A stretch of 45,000 nt of DNA from the NCBI GenBank assembly GCA_016705475.1, contig JADIYD010000013.1, forward strand, positions 1 to 45,000, in the 5' to 3' direction. The position numbers and the translations under genes are program-made. The notes beneath the pieces are model-generated. The model was not told the DNA's origin and did no database searches. It saw only the letters and a list, made by a program, of their open reading frames with translations. Origin of the DNA: Betaproteobacteria bacterium (GTDB lineage: Bacteria > Pseudomonadota > Gammaproteobacteria > Burkholderiales > Rhodocyclaceae). Shown in pieces: positions 16,355 to 25,321 of this stretch. Within the stretch, counting starts at the first letter, position 1. The number at the start of each line of letters is the position of its first letter.

Positions 16355-18207
16355 CTACTTGACCAGCCCCTTGCAGCCACCCACGGTGTTGCCGCTGCAT
16401 GGAACCGACGTCTCGCGGTTGATCAGCCACTTGCCGCTCACCTTGATCATCTCCAGCGTCTTCTGCGTCGTGTCGTTGTAGCCCTTCGACTGGTAGACCT
16501 GGCGGAATTCGGCGAAGGCGCGGTCGTTGCCGTCCATCCGGACTTTCAGGTCCTGGATGTCGACGTTGATGTCGCCGCGGGCCGAGATGCGACCACGGCG
16601 CAGTTGCGCCCAGTCTTCGCGGGTCAGGCCACCGTCCGGGGTGAAGGTCGGGGCATAGAAGCCGCTGTAGGCGGCGTAGTCGCGGGCTGACCAGGCGGCA
16701 GCCCAGGAGCTGACCTGGCTCTGGATGCCGGCTTCGGGACCAAGGGCAACCGGGGCAGCAACGAGCGGCGCACGCGTGGCGTTGAGGGCAGCGGCCTTGG
16801 CGTTGAGCGCTTCGCGATCGGGCAGGCCAAGGGCGATGGGGTCGTTCGGGCAGAGTTGGCTGGGGTCGATGTCGGCAAGTTCATCCTTGCCCGGGGTGGG
16901 GGCATCGAGGCGTTGCAGGCCGAGTTGTTCGAGCAGGGTGCCCATGCCGGCGTAGGTGCGCAGGTAGGAGAGGGTCAGGTCGGTGTCGGCGTTGACGTTG
17001 GCGCGACGGGCGGCGAGGAGTTCGTTTTCGGTGTCGAGGAGGTCAAGCAGGGTGCGCTGGCCGACGTTGAACTGGTCGCGGTAGGCGTCACGGGTTTTTT
17101 CGAGCAGGGCGACCTGGCGGGCGTTGAAGGTGGCTTGTTCCTTGAGGCGCTGGACGTCGTTGTAGGCGATGAGGAGTGTCTGACGGGTGTCGCGGCAGGC
17201 TTTTTCCCGGAGGTCGAAGGCGATGTTTTTCTTTTCGATGGTCTGTTTTTCGCGGGCACGGTCGGAGCCGCCGTTGAAGAGGTTCCAGCTGACGACGAGT
17301 TCGGCGACGTTGTGGTGGCGATCACCGGTGTCACCGAGGTAGTTGCGGGTGTTGTCGGTGCGGGCGCGGAAGTCGAGTTTGGGGAGTAGGCGGCGCGCCG
17401 GTTGTTGATTTCGTATTGGCTGGCTTCGATGTTTTCGGTGGCGGCGAGGAGCGCGGGGTTTTTGCGGTGCAGGGTGTCGAGGGCGATTTTGGCCTGGGCC
17501 GGGATGGCGCTGTTGAGTTCGGCCGGGGGAACGATGGCATCAGCGGGCTGTAGGCCAATGAGGCGCTGGTAGCGGGCGCTGACGTCGTGGAGGTTGGCGC
17601 TTTCGGTGATGAGGTTGATTTCGGCGAGGGCGAGGCGGCTGCCGGCTTGCTCGAAGTCGACGCGTCGGCCGACGCCGCTTTGGGTGCGCCGCTCGATCTG
17701 GTCGTAGGTGGCTTTGTGCTGGATGTAGTTGTCTTTGGCGAGGTCGACGAGGTGGCGGTAGCGCAGGACGTCGAGGTAGGCGCGGCCGGCTTCGAGGGCG
17801 GTGTTTTCCGATGCGTCGAGAAGTTCGTAGTAGCGGACGATGCGGGCTTTGTCGAGGCGGCGGACTTCGTTTCTCGTGGCGAAGCCGTCGAAGATCATCT
17901 GGTTGAGACTGAGCAGGACGCCGGTGCGGGTGTAGTCGCGGTCGGCGGCACTGGGCTGGCGCAAGCTTTCACGACCGGTGCCGGCGGTGAGGTCAACACG
18001 GGGGAAGTAGCCGCCACGGGCGACGCCGATTTCTTCGTCTGCAGCGCGGTAGGCGTGCCACTTGGCCGTGACTTCTGGACTGATTAAAACCGCTCGCTGC
18101 GCTACTTCTTTCAGGGTGGCGGGGGCTGAGGTCGGCAATGGCGAAACCTGGGCGATGGCCGGAAACGCTGCTGCGACAAGTAGCGATGCGAGGGTTATTT
18201 TTTTCAT
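16355..18207 (-). pseudogene. TolC-family outer membrane protein fused to an NTF2-like domain, single-base frameshift
   Basis: From the ATG at 18207 a signal peptide (MKKITLASLLVAAAFPAIAQ) is followed by a TolC/AggA-type efflux domain. Recognisable parts are LKEVAQRAVLISPEVTAKWH, LNQMIFDGFATRNEV and VDFEQAGSRLALAE. One T is missing at about 17385: YFPK becomes YSPN. The next frame carries LDFRARTDNTRNYLG, LVVSWNLFNGGSDRAR and GQRTLLDLLDTENEL, the TolC hallmark. After the TolC domain the same frame continues past a linker (about 16760-16900) into an NTF2/SnoaL-like domain with WAAAWSARDYAAYSGFYAP and FRQVYQSKGYNDTTQKTLEM, as found in Cds6-type tails. Total length would be about 617 aa. A type I secretion or efflux role is inferred; no partner transporter is adjacent. 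Confidence 0.85.
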
Positions 18208-18406
18208 GTGGGCTATTTTTATGTTTGGAAACGACAGCGGGTCAATGTATCTGGCCGAAGTGCATCATCAAGAAACAAAACCATGCCAAAGAGCCAGGCT
18301 CGGACGATTGTAAAAGACTCGGAGATGTCCAATGTAATGAATCGTAAAGGCAATTCATGCCGGTCTTTGCGGCAAAGGGAACCTACCATCCCTAGCTGAC
18401 GCCTGC

Positions 18407-18439
18407 CACGGTCAACCGGCAATTTTCCCGAAATTTGAA
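18407..18439 (+). repeat. Intergenic repeat, copy 2 (CACGGTCAACCGG-N11-AAATTTGAA)
   Basis: CACGGTCAACCGG (18407-18419) and AAATTTGAA (18431-18439) have the same 11-base spacing as at 3184-3216. It lies between the tolC-like start and the end of the sigma-54 activator gene. The function is unknown. Confidence 0.5.
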
Positions 18440-18478
18440 AGATGTGAATATCGACCTACACAGGCCAAAACGGGTGAC

Positions 18479-19798
18479 TCAAGCCCCTCTCAAAGGCTCC
18501 AGCTTGCGATACAGCGTCCGCTGGCTAACGCCCAGCCGCGCCGCCAACTCAGCCGAGTCAAGTCCGCTTCGATTTTTTGCCCAGCTCAGATATCGCTGTT
18601 CCAGCGTATTCAGATCGACGACGCGATCAATACGGAAGGCCTCATCCTGCTCCGGCGTTGCAACCGGCAGATCGGCGTCCATTTCATCGAGATGCGGCAG
18701 GTCAATCTGCTCACCATCAGCGAGCAGGCTTGCTCGCTCAATCAGGTTGCGCAACTCCCGTATGTTGCCGCTGTAACGCCGACCGCTCAGCCAATCCAGG
18801 GCTGCCGGCGTGAATTTGCGCCCAGATTCGCGATCAACACGTTCGAGCAGTGAAACTGCCAGCAAGGGAATATCCGTCGAGCGTTCGTGCAGGGCAGGAA
18901 TATGCACCGGAAACGTGTTGATCCGGAAATACAGATCACGCCGGAAAGTTTCGGCCTGCACCATGGCGCGAAGGTCACGGTGCGTCGCCGCAACCAGACG
19001 AAAATCCGCCGGTAGCCAGTCCAGACCGCCCACCCGGCGGTACGTGCCGGTTTCGAGCAGGCGCAGCAGCTTGACCTGCAGCACCAGCGGCAACTCGCCG
19101 ATTTCGTCGAGAAATAATGTGCCGCCTGCGGCCGCCTCGACCAGCCCCTGTTTGCGGTGCGTGGCGCCGGTGAAGGCGCCTTTCTCGTAGCCGAAAAGCT
19201 CGCTCTCGAATAGCGTTTCGGTCATCCCCGCGCAGTCGACCGCAACAAATGGCCCCTCCGACCGCGCGCTGGCTTCATGGATGGCACGGGCAACCAGTTC
19301 CTTGCCGGTTCCTGTTTCGCCAAGCAGAAGAACCGATGCATTCGAATTGGCGACACGCAATATTTTTTCCAGCATGCAGATGAACGCCGGAGACCGCCCA
19401 ACCAGCCCCTGTGCAGCGGGACGACTGCTTGCCTGGCGCACGATGCGCATGGTTTCGACGAAATACACCACCCGCCCGCTTTCGTCACGGATCGGCGTTG
19501 TCTCCACAGCCACATGCTCTTCGCCACGGGGCGTGTGGTGCAGATGAAGCACGCGCTGCGACGTACCGGATCTTTCGCTCAACCGGAGCGGACACGACTC
19601 ACCTGCCTGATCGCAGGGCACATCAAAATGATGTGAGACCTCATAGCACATCCGCCCCGTGATCTGCCGGCCACCGCCAAAATCCCGAACATAGGCTGCG
19701 TTGGCCGCAATGATTCGATAGTCGGCATTCATCACGATGCGCGGCTCAGGCAAACCGTCCAGAAAGGAAATCAACTCACCCAAAGAATGTTCACCCAT
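18479..19798 (-). CDS. PAS-domain sigma-54-dependent transcriptional activator
   Basis: This 439-residue enhancer-binding protein has three parts. An N-terminal PAS domain (about 10-130) contains a Cys/His cluster CYEVSHHFDVPC followed by CPL. The AAA+ domain (about 140-370) carries Walker A GETGTGKELVAR, the sigma-54 contact loop GAFTGA and Walker B GGTLFLDEIGE. A Fis-type HTH at the C-terminus reads LAARLGVSQRTLYRKL. It activates sigma-54 promoters in response to a PAS signal; the Cys/His cluster suggests a metal or redox ligand (inference). The ATG at 19798 has GGAG upstream and beats the upstream in-frame start. It is divergent from ccoG copy 2, with a pair of dyads just upstream of its start that may serve both genes. 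Confidence 0.92.
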   Translation of the reverse strand: MGEHSLGELISFLDGLPEPRIVMNADYRIIAANAAYVRDFGGGRQITGRMCYEVSHHFDVPCDQAGESCPLRLSERSGTSQRVLHLHHTPRGEEHVAVETTPIRDESGRVVYFVETMRIVRQASSRPAAQGLVGRSPAFICMLEKILRVANSNASVLLLGETGTGKELVARAIHEASARSEGPFVAVDCAGMTETLFESELFGYEKGAFTGATHRKQGLVEAAAGGTLFLDEIGELPLVLQVKLLRLLETGTYRRVGGLDWLPADFRLVAATHRDLRAMVQAETFRRDLYFRINTFPVHIPALHERSTDIPLLAVSLLERVDRESGRKFTPAALDWLSGRRYSGNIRELRNLIERASLLADGEQIDLPHLDEMDADLPVATPEQDEAFRIDRVVDLNTLEQRYLSWAKNRSGLDSAELAARLGVSQRTLYRKLEPLRGA

Positions 19799-19807
19799 GC
19801 CAACTCC

Positions 19808-19841
19808 GTCAATTTTGTCAGTCACGAGCGTCAATTTTGAC
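19808..19841. promoter_or_regulatory. Tandem dyads, candidate activator binding sites
   Basis: GTCAATTTTGTC (19808-19819) and GTCAATTTTGAC (19830-19841) are 12-bp dyads (GTCAA-TT-TTGAC) spaced 22 bases, two helical turns. They lie 10-43 bases upstream of the activator gene and about 100-120 bases before a possible sigma-54 promoter for ccoG copy 2. That is the usual upstream position for enhancer-binding proteins. Confidence 0.5.
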
Positions 19842-19974
19842 ACAATTTGCCAACCCACCGCCAAATGAGATATATAAGCAAATGATTTTTAAGGAACTTG
19901 GCCCTGGAAGAACGCAGGCACGCATCTTGATAGTAATCACACCTGGAAACCGGCAACGACAGGAGCTCCCGACC

Positions 19975-20082
19975 ATGCGACACAATCCAATGGACGGCAG
20001 CCTTGATAGCGACGTGCCTGACTGCGATTATTCCCCTCGCCCCGCAGGCTTGCTTTGCGCAGTTGTCACTCGCTATCGGTAG
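19975..20082 (+). CDS. Possible 35-residue leader ORF upstream of ccoG copy 2
   Basis: An ATG at 19975 with GGAG eight bases upstream opens a 35-residue frame (MRHNPMDGSLDSDVPDCDYS... ending VVTRYR). It stops 43 bases before the ccoG start. No family is recognised and it has no membrane segment. It may be a leader peptide, or simply a spurious frame in the 5' untranslated region. Confidence 0.2.
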   Translation: MRHNPMDGSLDSDVPDCDYSPRPAGLLCAVVTRYR

Positions 20083-20124
20083 CGCCGGTTTCCAACCCCT
20101 TCTTTCATATTCACGAAAGCCTCA

Positions 20125-21540
20125 ATGAATCAGCCCCAAGAAAAAACCGTAGAGCCCACTACGGCCAAGGTTTCCTTCTACGAAAAGCACAAGATCATCT
20201 ACGCCAAACGTGTTCGCGGCTATTTCGACAACTGGCGCATTCTCCTGGTCGCTTTTACTCAGGTGCTTTTTTACGGTGGACTGTGGCTGACCTGGAACGA
20301 CCGGCAAGCGATTCTGCTGCACCTGGTCGAGCGCAAGTTCTACATTTTCGGGGTGGTATTCTGGCCGCAGGATGTCATCTACCTTGCGGCATTGCTGATC
20401 GTTTCAGCCTACGCCCTGTTCCTCGTCACCGCTGTCGCGGGACGACTTTTCTGCGGCTACGCCTGCCCGCAGACGGTCTACACCCAGATATTCATGTGGA
20501 TCGAGAACGCAGTCGAAGGTGACCGCAATGCGCGGCTCAAGCTCGACAAAGCGCCCATGAGTGCGCGCAAGTTCCGCATAAAGGCGACCAAACACCTGCT
20601 CTGGGGCATCGTCGGCTTGTGGACAGGTTTTACGCTGGTCGGCTATTTCACGCCCGTCCAGGAGCTGATCAACAATGTCCTGACCGGCCAGCTCGGCCCC
20701 TGGGAAACCTTCTGGATCTTCTTCTACGGCGGCTTCACCATCCTGATGGCCGGCTTCATGCGCGAGCAGGTGTGCAAGCACATGTGCCCGTATGCCCGCT
20801 TCCAGAGCGTGATGTTCGACCCGGACACGATGATCATCACCTACGACGAGGAACGTGGCGAACCGCGCGGCGCACGCAAGAAAAACGCCGACCCGAACGC
20901 CCCCAGGCTGGGAGACTGCGTCGACTGCAACCAGTGCGTCATCGTCTGCCCGACCGGCATCGACATCCGCAAGGGCCTGCAATACGAGTGCATCGGCTGC
21001 GCCGCCTGTATCGACGTCTGCGATCAGGTCATGGACAAAGTTGGCCTGCCGCGCGGACTGGTCCGTTACTCAACCGAAAACGCCATGGCGCAGCACATGG
21101 GCAAAAAGGAAATTCTCGCCCATATCATTCGTCCACGCATCCTGCTCTACACGGCCATTCTGCTCCTCATCACCGGGCTGTCCGCCTGGTTCCTGATGTC
21201 CCGGATTCCGCTCAAGGTCGACATCATCCGTGACCGTTCAACGCTGGCCCGCGAAGCCGATGATGGCCGGATCGAGAACGTCTACATGCTGCAGATCATG
21301 AATACGGAAGAACAGCCACACCGCTACAGAGTCACGGTCGACGGCCTGCCCGGCGCCGAAATCACCGGTGAAGTTGAAGTCGACGTCCCGCCGGCCACGC
21401 TGCAATCGTTCAACACGGTCGTCGCAGTGCCGCCCGATGCCGGCAAGACAGGCTCGAACCAGATTCACTTCGAGATCGTCGCGGTGGACAACCCCGACAT
21501 CAAGGTTCGCGAAAAAGCGGCTTTCCTGCTGCCCCGCTAA
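20125..21540 (+). CDS. ccoG: CcoG/FixG cbb3 oxidase accessory protein, copy 2 (intact)
   Basis: This complete 471-residue CcoG shows FYEKHKIIYAKRVRGYFDNW at the start, several membrane helices, and AGRLFCGYACPQTVYTQIF. Both ferredoxin clusters are present (CVDCNQCVIVCPTG and CIGCAACIDVCD), followed by MDKVGLPRGLVRYST and a C-terminal Ig-like domain. Established work describes CcoG as a cupric reductase supplying copper to cbb3 oxidase. It is closely similar to copy 1 along its whole length but stands alone, away from other cco genes, under a long 5' region opposite a sigma-54 activator. The ATG follows AGCCTCA with only a weak ribosome site. A strong terminator follows. Confidence 0.96.
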   Translation: MNQPQEKTVEPTTAKVSFYEKHKIIYAKRVRGYFDNWRILLVAFTQVLFYGGLWLTWNDRQAILLHLVERKFYIFGVVFWPQDVIYLAALLIVSAYALFLVTAVAGRLFCGYACPQTVYTQIFMWIENAVEGDRNARLKLDKAPMSARKFRIKATKHLLWGIVGLWTGFTLVGYFTPVQELINNVLTGQLGPWETFWIFFYGGFTILMAGFMREQVCKHMCPYARFQSVMFDPDTMIITYDEERGEPRGARKKNADPNAPRLGDCVDCNQCVIVCPTGIDIRKGLQYECIGCAACIDVCDQVMDKVGLPRGLVRYSTENAMAQHMGKKEILAHIIRPRILLYTAILLLITGLSAWFLMSRIPLKVDIIRDRSTLAREADDGRIENVYMLQIMNTEEQPHRYRVTVDGLPGAEITGEVEVDVPPATLQSFNTVVAVPPDAGKTGSNQIHFEIVAVDNPDIKVREKAAFLLPR

Positions 21541-21561
21541 ATCCTCGGGCAGATCCGGAGC

Positions 21562-21590
21562 AAAGCGGGAGCGCACCTCCCGCTTTTTTT
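21562..21590 (+). terminator. Rho-independent terminator after ccoG copy 2
   Basis: AAGCGGGAG pairs with CTCCCGCTT around CGCAC and is followed by a run of T on the plus strand. It lies about 20 bases past the stop, between two convergent genes. Confidence 0.9.
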
Positions 21591-21600
21591 CGTTCACCCG

Positions 21601-22461
21601 TTACCGAAAGGCGCGATCAAGAAACGCGCTCAGCAAGCCAACCTGCTCGGCCATATCCCCGTAATCATCATGACTGCCGGGCACCAGCAGCAGCTCGACT
21701 GCGTCGTTCGTCCGAGCCGCGAAGATCTGCCGGGCCTCCTCGACAGGGACCGTATCATCCGCCAGCCCATGCACGATCAACACCGGGCAGCGAAGCTGCG
21801 CAATCGTGTTGCACGGTGCAATGGCGTCGAAACGATGGCCAATGACCCACTGCACATAGGCCAGGATGTACGCACCGAACGGCCAGAACGGAATCCGCTT
21901 GCTCGCCAGCCAGCGCCGCATCATCGCTGCCGGATGGGCAAAGGCAGCCAGGCTGACGACGGCACGGATGGATGGATAGTGCGTGGCGGCAAGCAGCGCC
22001 GCCCCTGCCCCGACCGAATGTCCGATCACCCCCAGCGCGAGCGGATCAACCTCCGGTTGCCTCGCCAGCCAACACAACGCGGCTTCGATATCCTCAGCGA
22101 AGCGCGGCAGCGAGGCGAAACTGTCACCATCACTCAAACCATGGCAACGGGCATCGACCAGCAACAGCGAATACCCGGCCGCATGGAGTGGCGCTGCCAG
22201 CGGCAACATCATTTCGGCGTTGCCACCCCAACCGTGCATGACGACCAGAGCCGGCTGCCGCTGGCCGGCCGGGATGAACCAGCCATGGAGTTTTTTGTCA
22301 TTCGCCGTTGGCACCGTCACCGCTCGCCAAGGCAAGCCATCCGGGCGGGCGGTCTCGACGATACGGGGCGCCGCCAGACCGCGCCGAATGAACAGATTCA
22401 GGGCCGCAACACCGCCAGCCAGCAGCACAACGCCCACCAGCCAGAGGGCGCCATCACTCAT
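21601..22461 (-). CDS. Alpha/beta hydrolase with N-terminal membrane anchor
   Basis: The 286-residue protein starts at the ATG at 22461, which overlaps the TGA of the upstream transporter gene (ATGA). A hydrophobic segment (LWLVGVVLLAGGVAALNLFI) lies at the N-terminus. The hydrolase fold follows: VVMHGWGGNAEMM with the oxyanion HG, nucleophile elbow GHSVGAGAA, the acid in HGLADDTVPVEEA, and the His in GSHDDYGDM. All three catalytic residues are visible. It could be an esterase or peptidase of the serine aminopeptidase type; the substrate is unknown. It is coupled translationally to the TDT transporter. Confidence 0.85.
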   Translation of the reverse strand: MSDGALWLVGVVLLAGGVAALNLFIRRGLAAPRIVETARPDGLPWRAVTVPTANDKKLHGWFIPAGQRQPALVVMHGWGGNAEMMLPLAAPLHAAGYSLLLVDARCHGLSDGDSFASLPRFAEDIEAALCWLARQPEVDPLALGVIGHSVGAGAALLAATHYPSIRAVVSLAAFAHPAAMMRRWLASKRIPFWPFGAYILAYVQWVIGHRFDAIAPCNTIAQLRCPVLIVHGLADDTVPVEEARQIFAARTNDAVELLLVPGSHDDYGDMAEQVGLLSAFLDRAFR

Positions 22462-23498
22462 GGGTGCGGCTGAAAAATCGCCCCGCTGGCTACGCCAAGC
22501 ACCGTCCGATAGAGGGTAACCGCCCAGAGCAAACAGAGCAGCAACCAGGCAACGATCCCGATGCCGAAGGTGCTGCTCCAGCCGAGGATCTGGCTCAGAC
22601 GCAGGCTCTCGGCGACAAAAGCGCCAACCGGAAAGGTGAAGCCCCACCACGACAAGGCAAAGGGCAATTGCCCCGCCCGCTGCGCCGCCAGCGTCAGCAG
22701 GCTGGCCATGACCAGCCACCAGACACCAAAGCCCCAGACCAGCAGCATGAGCACGGTTGCCACCTCGCGGGCTGCCGGATACGGCAGTTGCTCGACCACA
22801 TTCATGAGGCTGACCGGAATGACCCCGATCGGCGCCAGATGTATCCACACGGTCGGCGTCAGCACGCCCTGCGCCGGCTTGTGCAGATAATGGCGGTGCA
22901 AGGTCAGGCCGAGCAGCCCCAGATACATCATGCTGCCCGCTCCCAGTCCGATGACGTTGATGGTGAGTGCCCACTCGCGCAGCGCACCATCCATGTGGCC
23001 GAGAAGCGGTCCGCCAGCGAGGGGCATGACGACGAGGCCGACCGCCGGGATGAACTTGGCCGGCGTCACATGATCAAGCCCTACCGCTTCGCCACGGAAT
23101 ACGATGAAGAGCACGGCAAAGCTGAACGCGAAATGTAAAAGCACGCCCAGCCACCAGAGCGTCATGGCCACCTCGACACAAGGCGAGAAGACCTGCCATT
23201 GCGCCGCCAGCACGAGCAAGGCAATCGAAAACGTCGGATAAAAACTGGCCTGAACCGGGTGCTTCAGCGTTTGCAGCGCTGCCGGCCGAAAACGCAGCCA
23301 GCGGGTCAACCAGGGTATGGCAAGCAGGACAAAAAGCGCGCTGTTGAACCAGTGGAGCACCTCCGCGAGGACCGCCAGCGCAGGCCAGCGCAAACCAAGG
23401 CTGCGCGTCGTGAGCGCCAGCACACCGGTGCCCATGACTGCGGCAAACCAGCCAGGTGCGAAGCTGCGGGAAATGTCGGAGAAACTGGGGTACGTCAT
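22458..23498 (-). CDS. TDT (TehA/SLAC1) family transporter
   Basis: This 346-residue, roughly ten-helix membrane protein begins with FAPGWFAAVMGTGVLAL and continues through HPVQASFYPTFSIALL, both typical of the tellurite-resistance/dicarboxylate transporter (TDT) family. That family includes TehA, Mae1 and SLAC1-type anion channels. The substrate could be a dicarboxylate, sulfite or chloride and cannot be fixed from sequence. It is followed by an alpha/beta hydrolase gene with an ATGA overlap. It is divergent from the phosphate permease gene; the 134-base spacer holds one CGGTTGACCG word. Confidence 0.82.
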   Translation of the reverse strand: MTYPSFSDISRSFAPGWFAAVMGTGVLALTTRSLGLRWPALAVLAEVLHWFNSALFVLLAIPWLTRWLRFRPAALQTLKHPVQASFYPTFSIALLVLAAQWQVFSPCVEVAMTLWWLGVLLHFAFSFAVLFIVFRGEAVGLDHVTPAKFIPAVGLVVMPLAGGPLLGHMDGALREWALTINVIGLGAGSMMYLGLLGLTLHRHYLHKPAQGVLTPTVWIHLAPIGVIPVSLMNVVEQLPYPAAREVATVLMLLVWGFGVWWLVMASLLTLAAQRAGQLPFALSWWGFTFPVGAFVAESLRLSQILGWSSTFGIGIVAWLLLCLLWAVTLYRTVLGVASGAIFQPHP

Positions 23499-23632
23499 CG
23501 CATCATTTTCTAAAATCAGGATTTTCTTATTTTACTCGGTTGACCGTAGCATCGCCGGCTGGCGGCGATATACTGGCCGCAAACAACCTATAACGAATCG
23601 GAGACCGGGCCACAACAGGGGGCCCTGCGCTT

Positions 23633-24676
23633 ATGGACACCTTGTTCCTGCTCGCCGTCGCCACCGTTGTCATCGTTCTGGTGTTCGACTACACCAACGG
23701 CTTTCATGATGCAGCCAACATCGTCGCCACCGTCATCGCCTCGCGCGCCATGACGCCGGCGCAGGCGGTGCTGATCGTCGGCATCTTCGAATTTCTTGGC
23801 CCGCTGCTCGGCGGCACGGCCGTTGCCAACACCATCGGCAAATTCGTGACGCTCGATGGCGTTGCACCGGTGCTGTCGCTATCAATCCTGCTCTGCGGGC
23901 TCATCGGTGCCATCGTCTGGAACCTTGGCACCTGGTATTTCGGCATACCATCGTCGTCGTCGCACGCGCTGGTCGGCGGGCTCATCGGCGCCGTCGTCGT
24001 CGCCGTCGGCCCAGCCCATGTCGCCTGGGGTTTTGGCGAACTAGCCAACGGGCATCTGACCGGCATCGTCAAGGTGCTCGCCGCGCTGGTGCTATCGCCG
24101 CTCATCGGCTTCTGGGTCGGCTTCCTGATCCACCGCCTGCTCAGCGCCCTGCTGGTCGCGGCCAACCCCGCTGCCAACGCCCGGCTGCGCGGGATGCAAT
24201 ACGTCACCGCCGCCGGCCTCGCCTTCTCGCACGGCGCCAACGATGCCCAGAAAAGCATGGGCATCCTGACCCTCGTCCTGCTCCTCGGCGGCTTCATCCC
24301 GACTTTTGAAGTGCCGTTCTGGGTCATGCTCGCCTGTGCCACAGCGATGACGCTGGGCATCATCTCGGGTGGCTGGCGCATCGTCCGGACGCTCGGTTTC
24401 GCCATCTACCGCGTCCGCCCCATCCATGCGCTTGGCTCGCAGCTGACCTCGGCCGGCGTCATCATGGCCGCCTCGATCATCGGCGCCCCGGTGTCCACCA
24501 CCCACGTCGTCGCCACCTCGATCATGGGCATTGGCGCCTCGGAGCGACCGCGCGCCGTGCGCTGGGCCAAGGCCAAGGACATCGCAATGACCTGGCTGAT
24601 CACCATACCCGGGGCCGCCCTTATTGCCATCCAGTCCTATGCGCTGGTTCATCTTTTTCTCGGAGTCACGCCATGA
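23633..24676 (+). CDS. pit: Inorganic phosphate transporter, Pit family
   Basis: This 347-residue permease shows the duplicated PiT signature: DYTNGFHDAANIVATVIASR near the N-terminus and AFSHGANDAQKSMGI in the second half. It also has SSSHALVGGLIGA and STTHVVATSIMG membrane loops. Pit carriers take up metal-phosphate by proton symport and are low-affinity phosphate importers. The stop overlaps the start of the DUF47 gene (ATGA), the standard pit pairing. Codon third positions here are strongly C/G biased compared with the cco region. Confidence 0.94.
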   Translation: MDTLFLLAVATVVIVLVFDYTNGFHDAANIVATVIASRAMTPAQAVLIVGIFEFLGPLLGGTAVANTIGKFVTLDGVAPVLSLSILLCGLIGAIVWNLGTWYFGIPSSSSHALVGGLIGAVVVAVGPAHVAWGFGELANGHLTGIVKVLAALVLSPLIGFWVGFLIHRLLSALLVAANPAANARLRGMQYVTAAGLAFSHGANDAQKSMGILTLVLLLGGFIPTFEVPFWVMLACATAMTLGIISGGWRIVRTLGFAIYRVRPIHALGSQLTSAGVIMAASIIGAPVSTTHVVATSIMGIGASERPRAVRWAKAKDIAMTWLITIPGAALIAIQSYALVHLFLGVTP

Positions 24677-25317
24677 GCGAAGACATCAAGCCGACCATCT
24701 TTCGCCGCCTGTTCGAGCGCGTTTTCCCCAAAATGCCGGACTTTTTTGCGCTCCTCACCGAGCAGTGTCTGCATGTAGGCATCACCGCCGGGCGACTCGT
24801 CGAGTTCATGGAAACCGGTGACCAGAACGTCGGCCAACTCATCCGCCAGGACGAGCACGAAGCCGACCGCGTCAAGATCCACAACCTGCACACGCTGAAC
24901 GAAGCCTTCTCCACACCCATCGACCGCGAAGACCTCTACCGCGCCATCATCGACCTCGACGAGATCGTCAATTATTGCAAGACCACGGTCAGCGAAATGG
25001 AAGTACTGGGCCTGGCGCCCGACAAACATTGCCTCGAAATGGCCATGCACATCAAGCTCGGCTGCGACGCACTGGCCCAGGGCTATTCACGCCTGGCCAA
25101 GGAACCTGCTGCCGCTGCCGCCGATGCGGACGCCGCCCGCAAGGCGGAACGCCGGGTCGAAAAAAACTACCGCCGGGCCATCGCCGAACTTTTCGTTGGC
25201 GACGACTACATCCACATGTTCAAGCGCCGCGAAATCTACCGCCACCTGTCCAACGCTGCCGACCGCATGGCCAACTGCGCCAACACGCTGCACGACATCA
25301 TCGTCAAGATGTGCTGA
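24673..25317 (+). CDS. DUF47/PhoU-like Pit accessory protein
   Basis: This 214-residue, all-helical cytoplasmic protein is of the DUF47 (TIGR00153-like) family. Features are FPKMPDFFALLTEQCLHVGITAG at the start (in part), the conserved acidic-metal motif RQDEHEADRVKIHNLHTLNEAF, then PIDREDLYRAIIDLDEIVNY, and DYIHMFKRREIYRHLSNAADR near the end. It is related to PhoU and regularly encoded with Pit permeases, where it is thought to control transport. It is translationally coupled to the permease. The acyltransferase gene starts five bases later. Confidence 0.92.
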   Translation: MSEDIKPTIFRRLFERVFPKMPDFFALLTEQCLHVGITAGRLVEFMETGDQNVGQLIRQDEHEADRVKIHNLHTLNEAFSTPIDREDLYRAIIDLDEIVNYCKTTVSEMEVLGLAPDKHCLEMAMHIKLGCDALAQGYSRLAKEPAAAAADADAARKAERRVEKNYRRAIAELFVGDDYIHMFKRREIYRHLSNAADRMANCANTLHDIIVKMC

Positions 25318-25321
25318 ATCC

